This document shows positions 13,303 through 15,189 of a stretch of 15,189 nt of DNA, piece by piece. How positions within the stretch are numbered: position 1 is the first letter of the stretch; each line of letters starts with the position of its first letter. The DNA is taken from NCBI GenBank assembly GCA_016204155.1, contig JACQLG010000009.1, positions 1-15,189 of the forward strand, written 5' to 3'. Under the pieces are notes generated by a model. It had not been told where the DNA came from. It worked only from the letters and a program-made list of their open reading frames with translations, and searched no databases. The DNA comes from Candidatus Niyogiibacteriota bacterium. Its GTDB lineage: Bacteria; Patescibacteriota; Minisyncoccia; 1-14-0-10-42-19. A program made the position numbers and the translations under genes.

Positions 13303-15070
13303 CTTGAAGCGCGGGGGAAATTTTTTCGACTTCCGCATTTGGTGTACAGCGTTTTATGATCCAACGCTCTGCTTTTTTCTCTGTCATATTTTTATCCTCG
13401 TAGAGAGCGAGAACTTCTTTGGCAAGGGATTGTACGGTTTTTTCGTATGCTTCAAAGTCTTTTATTTCAAACATGCCGCCATAGAATCTTATAGTGTCCC
13501 GATTGAAGAGGCCATTTAAAAAATAAACAGTAGCGGCGTAATAAGGGCTCCTCTTTGGCTCTTTCAGCCAAGGAAGCGAACCTGCAAGCAACGCGTAAGA
13601 CCATTGGCGTTTCGTGCCTGGAACCCCCCCTTTTTCGATAATGTGAGGCACAAGCGCTTTATGAATTATTTCTGCCTTCACTTCATCAATAACAGTAAGC
13701 GGCCTTCTCCCAAGGCGTTTCGCTTCTTTGCTGTTATCCGGATAAACGTTATGCGCAAGCTCATGAAGTATAGTCATATATCGCGGCATTTTTTCAATAT
13801 AGTTTTCTTTTTGGATGTCTGTTTGGTCTCCGAATTCTTCTTTTATATTCTTTATCAAAGCCAAATCGGAAGGAAATTTCTCTTCATCTGAACGCATATG
13901 CAGATTAAGATACATTAAAATTGTCGGTTCCGGCTTCTCTTGAGCAACCGCATTAAATACAAGATTCACGCCATATGCTCCTATGGTATGCGCGACTCGT
14001 ATATTTGAATTCTGTATATTTTTTTGAAATTTTTTAACACCCAACACCTCTAAACTGTCCGCCATGGCTTTTTGCGTTTTTTTGAAATCAACTTCTTCTT
14101 TCTTTGTATCCGGCGTAGCTAAAGAAATTTTTAATTCAGGATCATAATAAGGTTCTTTGTAATATCCTTCCGTCGATAGAGTCAGAATAATTGGAAAATC
14201 AGATTCAAGAAGGTTATTAAAAAGAGATGCCGCAGCTTCTTGATGTTTTTCGGCTTGCGCCGGGTTTTTCTCGTTATAGAGTTTACTCAATTGCTCCATA
14301 TATGCCTTAAATATATTTCCGCCAGGCAATGTAACCCACTCTTGAGGATGTTCTGCTATAGAAGAAAAACGCTTTGCTAAGGATTGGGATTCATGAGGGA
14401 AAAACTCTGCGATTGTATGCGGTCTTTTATCTCCGGGCATATACAAAGTCACCGCAGATGCTTTTTTGAGCGGACGTCCCGAAAGTTGGGCATAGGCAAG
14501 AAAGCGCACAAAAAGCGGATTTGCTTTTACTGACGTGTCTAAGAGCTCGATTAAAAGATCCCTGGTGCTCGGCGTAAGGTACAATTTTTGCAAGTGAATA
14601 TCATCTGCCTCTTTCAGAATTTTTTGATATGCGCAATTTTCAATACGCTTCGTAACAGAGGCAGCAACGGCAAAAAGCACTTCGCGTCTTGAGCCCATCA
14701 CCTCTTTCCCTATTTCTTCAAACTCGCCATCTAATAATGCGCTCAAAATATTTTTGTCATCAATATCTCGTAAAAAGGGAATGTTATTTTTCAGGGAAGG
14801 AATTTTTTTAGCAATCCAATCACGAACAACTTCGTTGATATTATCTGATAGATCAACGACATTCTCGTATGATTTTACGTTTTTATATATTTCGGTCCAT
14901 CGCATTTTCTCGCCTTCATTATTTTCTTCCGGCCGTAAAAGCTCAAGAATTTTATTTATATAGCGAAGCTTTGGTTCGGATATGATTAATTCTTCAGTCT
15001 CTTTCGGCCATTCCAACAGAGAAGATTCTTTTTCTTCTGCAGATTTCTTAGAAATTTTTTCAAAACTCAT
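13286..15070 (-). CDS. Predicted HExxH zinc metallopeptidase-like protein (594 aa)
   Basis: A large soluble protein whose family I cannot name. The zinc motif HELAH (H436, E437, H440) sits in YMTILHELAHNVYP, and DEVKAE (E463 or E467 as candidate third ligand) follows in a predicted helix, the layout of gluzincin-type peptidases; the DExxAE pattern faintly recalls family M49, with a shorter spacing. The first 400 residues are mostly helical and unassigned. No signal peptide or membrane segment is seen, so it is probably cytoplasmic. The ATG at 15070 was chosen because a good promoter lies just upstream; ATG 15088 overlaps its -10 element and TTG 15115 its -35. It ends within the terminator shared with rpmB. 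Confidence 0.88.
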   Translation of the reverse strand: MSFEKISKKSAEEKESSLLEWPKETEELIISEPKLRYINKILELLRPEENNEGEKMRWTEIYKNVKSYENVVDLSDNINEVVRDWIAKKIPSLKNNIPFLRDIDDKNILSALLDGEFEEIGKEVMGSRREVLFAVAASVTKRIENCAYQKILKEADDIHLQKLYLTPSTRDLLIELLDTSVKANPLFVRFLAYAQLSGRPLKKASAVTLYMPGDKRPHTIAEFFPHESQSLAKRFSSIAEHPQEWVTLPGGNIFKAYMEQLSKLYNEKNPAQAEKHQEAAASLFNNLLESDFPIILTLSTEGYYKEPYYDPELKISLATPDTKKEEVDFKKTQKAMADSLEVLGVKKFQKNIQNSNIRVAHTIGAYGVNLVFNAVAQEKPEPTILMYLNLHMRSDEEKFPSDLALIKNIKEEFGDQTDIQKENYIEKMPRYMTILHELAHNVYPDNSKEAKRLGRRPLTVIDEVKAEIIHKALVPHIIEKGGVPGTKRQWSYALLAGSLPWLKEPKRSPYYAATVYFLNGLFNRDTIRFYGGMFEIKDFEAYEKTVQSLAKEVLALYEDKNMTEKKAERWIIKRCTPNAEVEKISPALQAKTKR

Positions 15071-15086
15071 ATATCGTATTTCTATC

Positions 15087-15115
15087 ATTAAAATTAAAAA
15101 ATATATTGTTCTCAA
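15087..15115 (-). promoter_or_regulatory. Promoter of the metallopeptidase gene
   Basis: TTGAGA (15115-15110), a 17-base spacer, and TTTAAT (15092-15087), each one base from consensus. The transcript would start near 15080, giving a leader of about ten bases before the ATG at 15070 and no Shine-Dalgarno. Confidence 0.6.
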
Positions 15116-15124
15116 TATAATCTA

Positions 15125-15189
15125 TCGGGATGGGGAGAATCGGACTCCCGCTACAAGACCCCCAGCCTTGTGTACTGCCATTATACTAC
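15125..15189 (-). tRNA. tRNA-Pro (anticodon GGG), 5' end cut by the window
   Basis: Read on minus, the D stem GTAT/GTAC closes a loop with the conserved GG. The anticodon stem CAAGG/TCTTG carries the loop CTGGGGG, so the anticodon is GGG, decoding proline. The T stem GGGAG/CTCCC closes the loop TCCGATT, and the 3' acceptor strand is CATCCCG followed by discriminator A at 15125. G72 and A73 are bacterial tRNA-Pro identity bases, which supports the assignment. CCA is not encoded. About six bases of the 5' acceptor strand lie outside the window. Odd points are C instead of T at position 55 and G at position 38. Confidence 0.88.

Noticed and set aside
15071..15115. Hydrophobic N-terminal extension (MRTIYFLIL...) of the metallopeptidase as a signal peptide
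   Set aside because: It would need the TTG at 15115, which is the likely -35 element of the promoter.
1..15189. CRISPR arrays, insertion sequences, rRNA genes
   Set aside because: No regularly spaced direct repeats, transposase-like frames, terminal inverted repeats or rRNA sequence were seen.

Overview
The window reads as part of a small-genome bacterium of the Candidate Phyla Radiation, most likely a Parcubacteria-type lineage. This is inferred from the style of the ribosomal proteins (basic extensions on L23 and S10, an insertion in S12), the near absence of Shine-Dalgarno sites in front of the ribosomal genes, the short four-cysteine L28 and the tight packing. No marker in the window proves the phylum.

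Layout. Most of the window is the str plus S10 ribosomal supercluster on the minus strand. In transcription order (right to left) it runs rpsL, rpsG, fusA, a 39-codon acidic mini-ORF, an interruption, tuf, rpsJ, rplC, rplD, rplW, rplB, rpsS, rplV and rpsC, and continues off the left edge. The rplC gene (L3) is split by a one-base shift at a run of eight A. The interruption (about 5736-6780) is a self-contained pair of divergent genes: a small lipoprotein on minus and a 70-residue protein on plus. Each has a consensus -35/extended -10 promoter, a strong Shine-Dalgarno and its own intrinsic terminator, unlike the surrounding genes.

Right of rpsL lies a second minus-strand operon. It holds a short M50 (site-2) intramembrane metalloprotease, a membrane-anchored histidine kinase fused to a receiver domain whose phospho-acceptor Asp is replaced by Asn, and a 360-residue protein of unknown function. 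Divergent from the protease is rpmB (L28). It converges on a 594-residue HExxH metallopeptidase-like protein. The two share one perfect 13-bp hairpin in which both stop codons lie. The right edge cuts a minus-strand tRNA, read as tRNA-Pro(GGG).

How it works together: most of the sequence encodes the translation machinery (12 ribosomal proteins, EF-Tu, EF-G, a tRNA). Several of these genes have a -10-like hexamer ending 7-10 nt before the ATG and no Shine-Dalgarno, which suggests leaderless transcripts. The protease/kinase operon looks like a membrane signalling unit. The lipoprotein pair looks like an insertion with its own expression signals. All functional statements come from reading motifs by eye; no database search was run.
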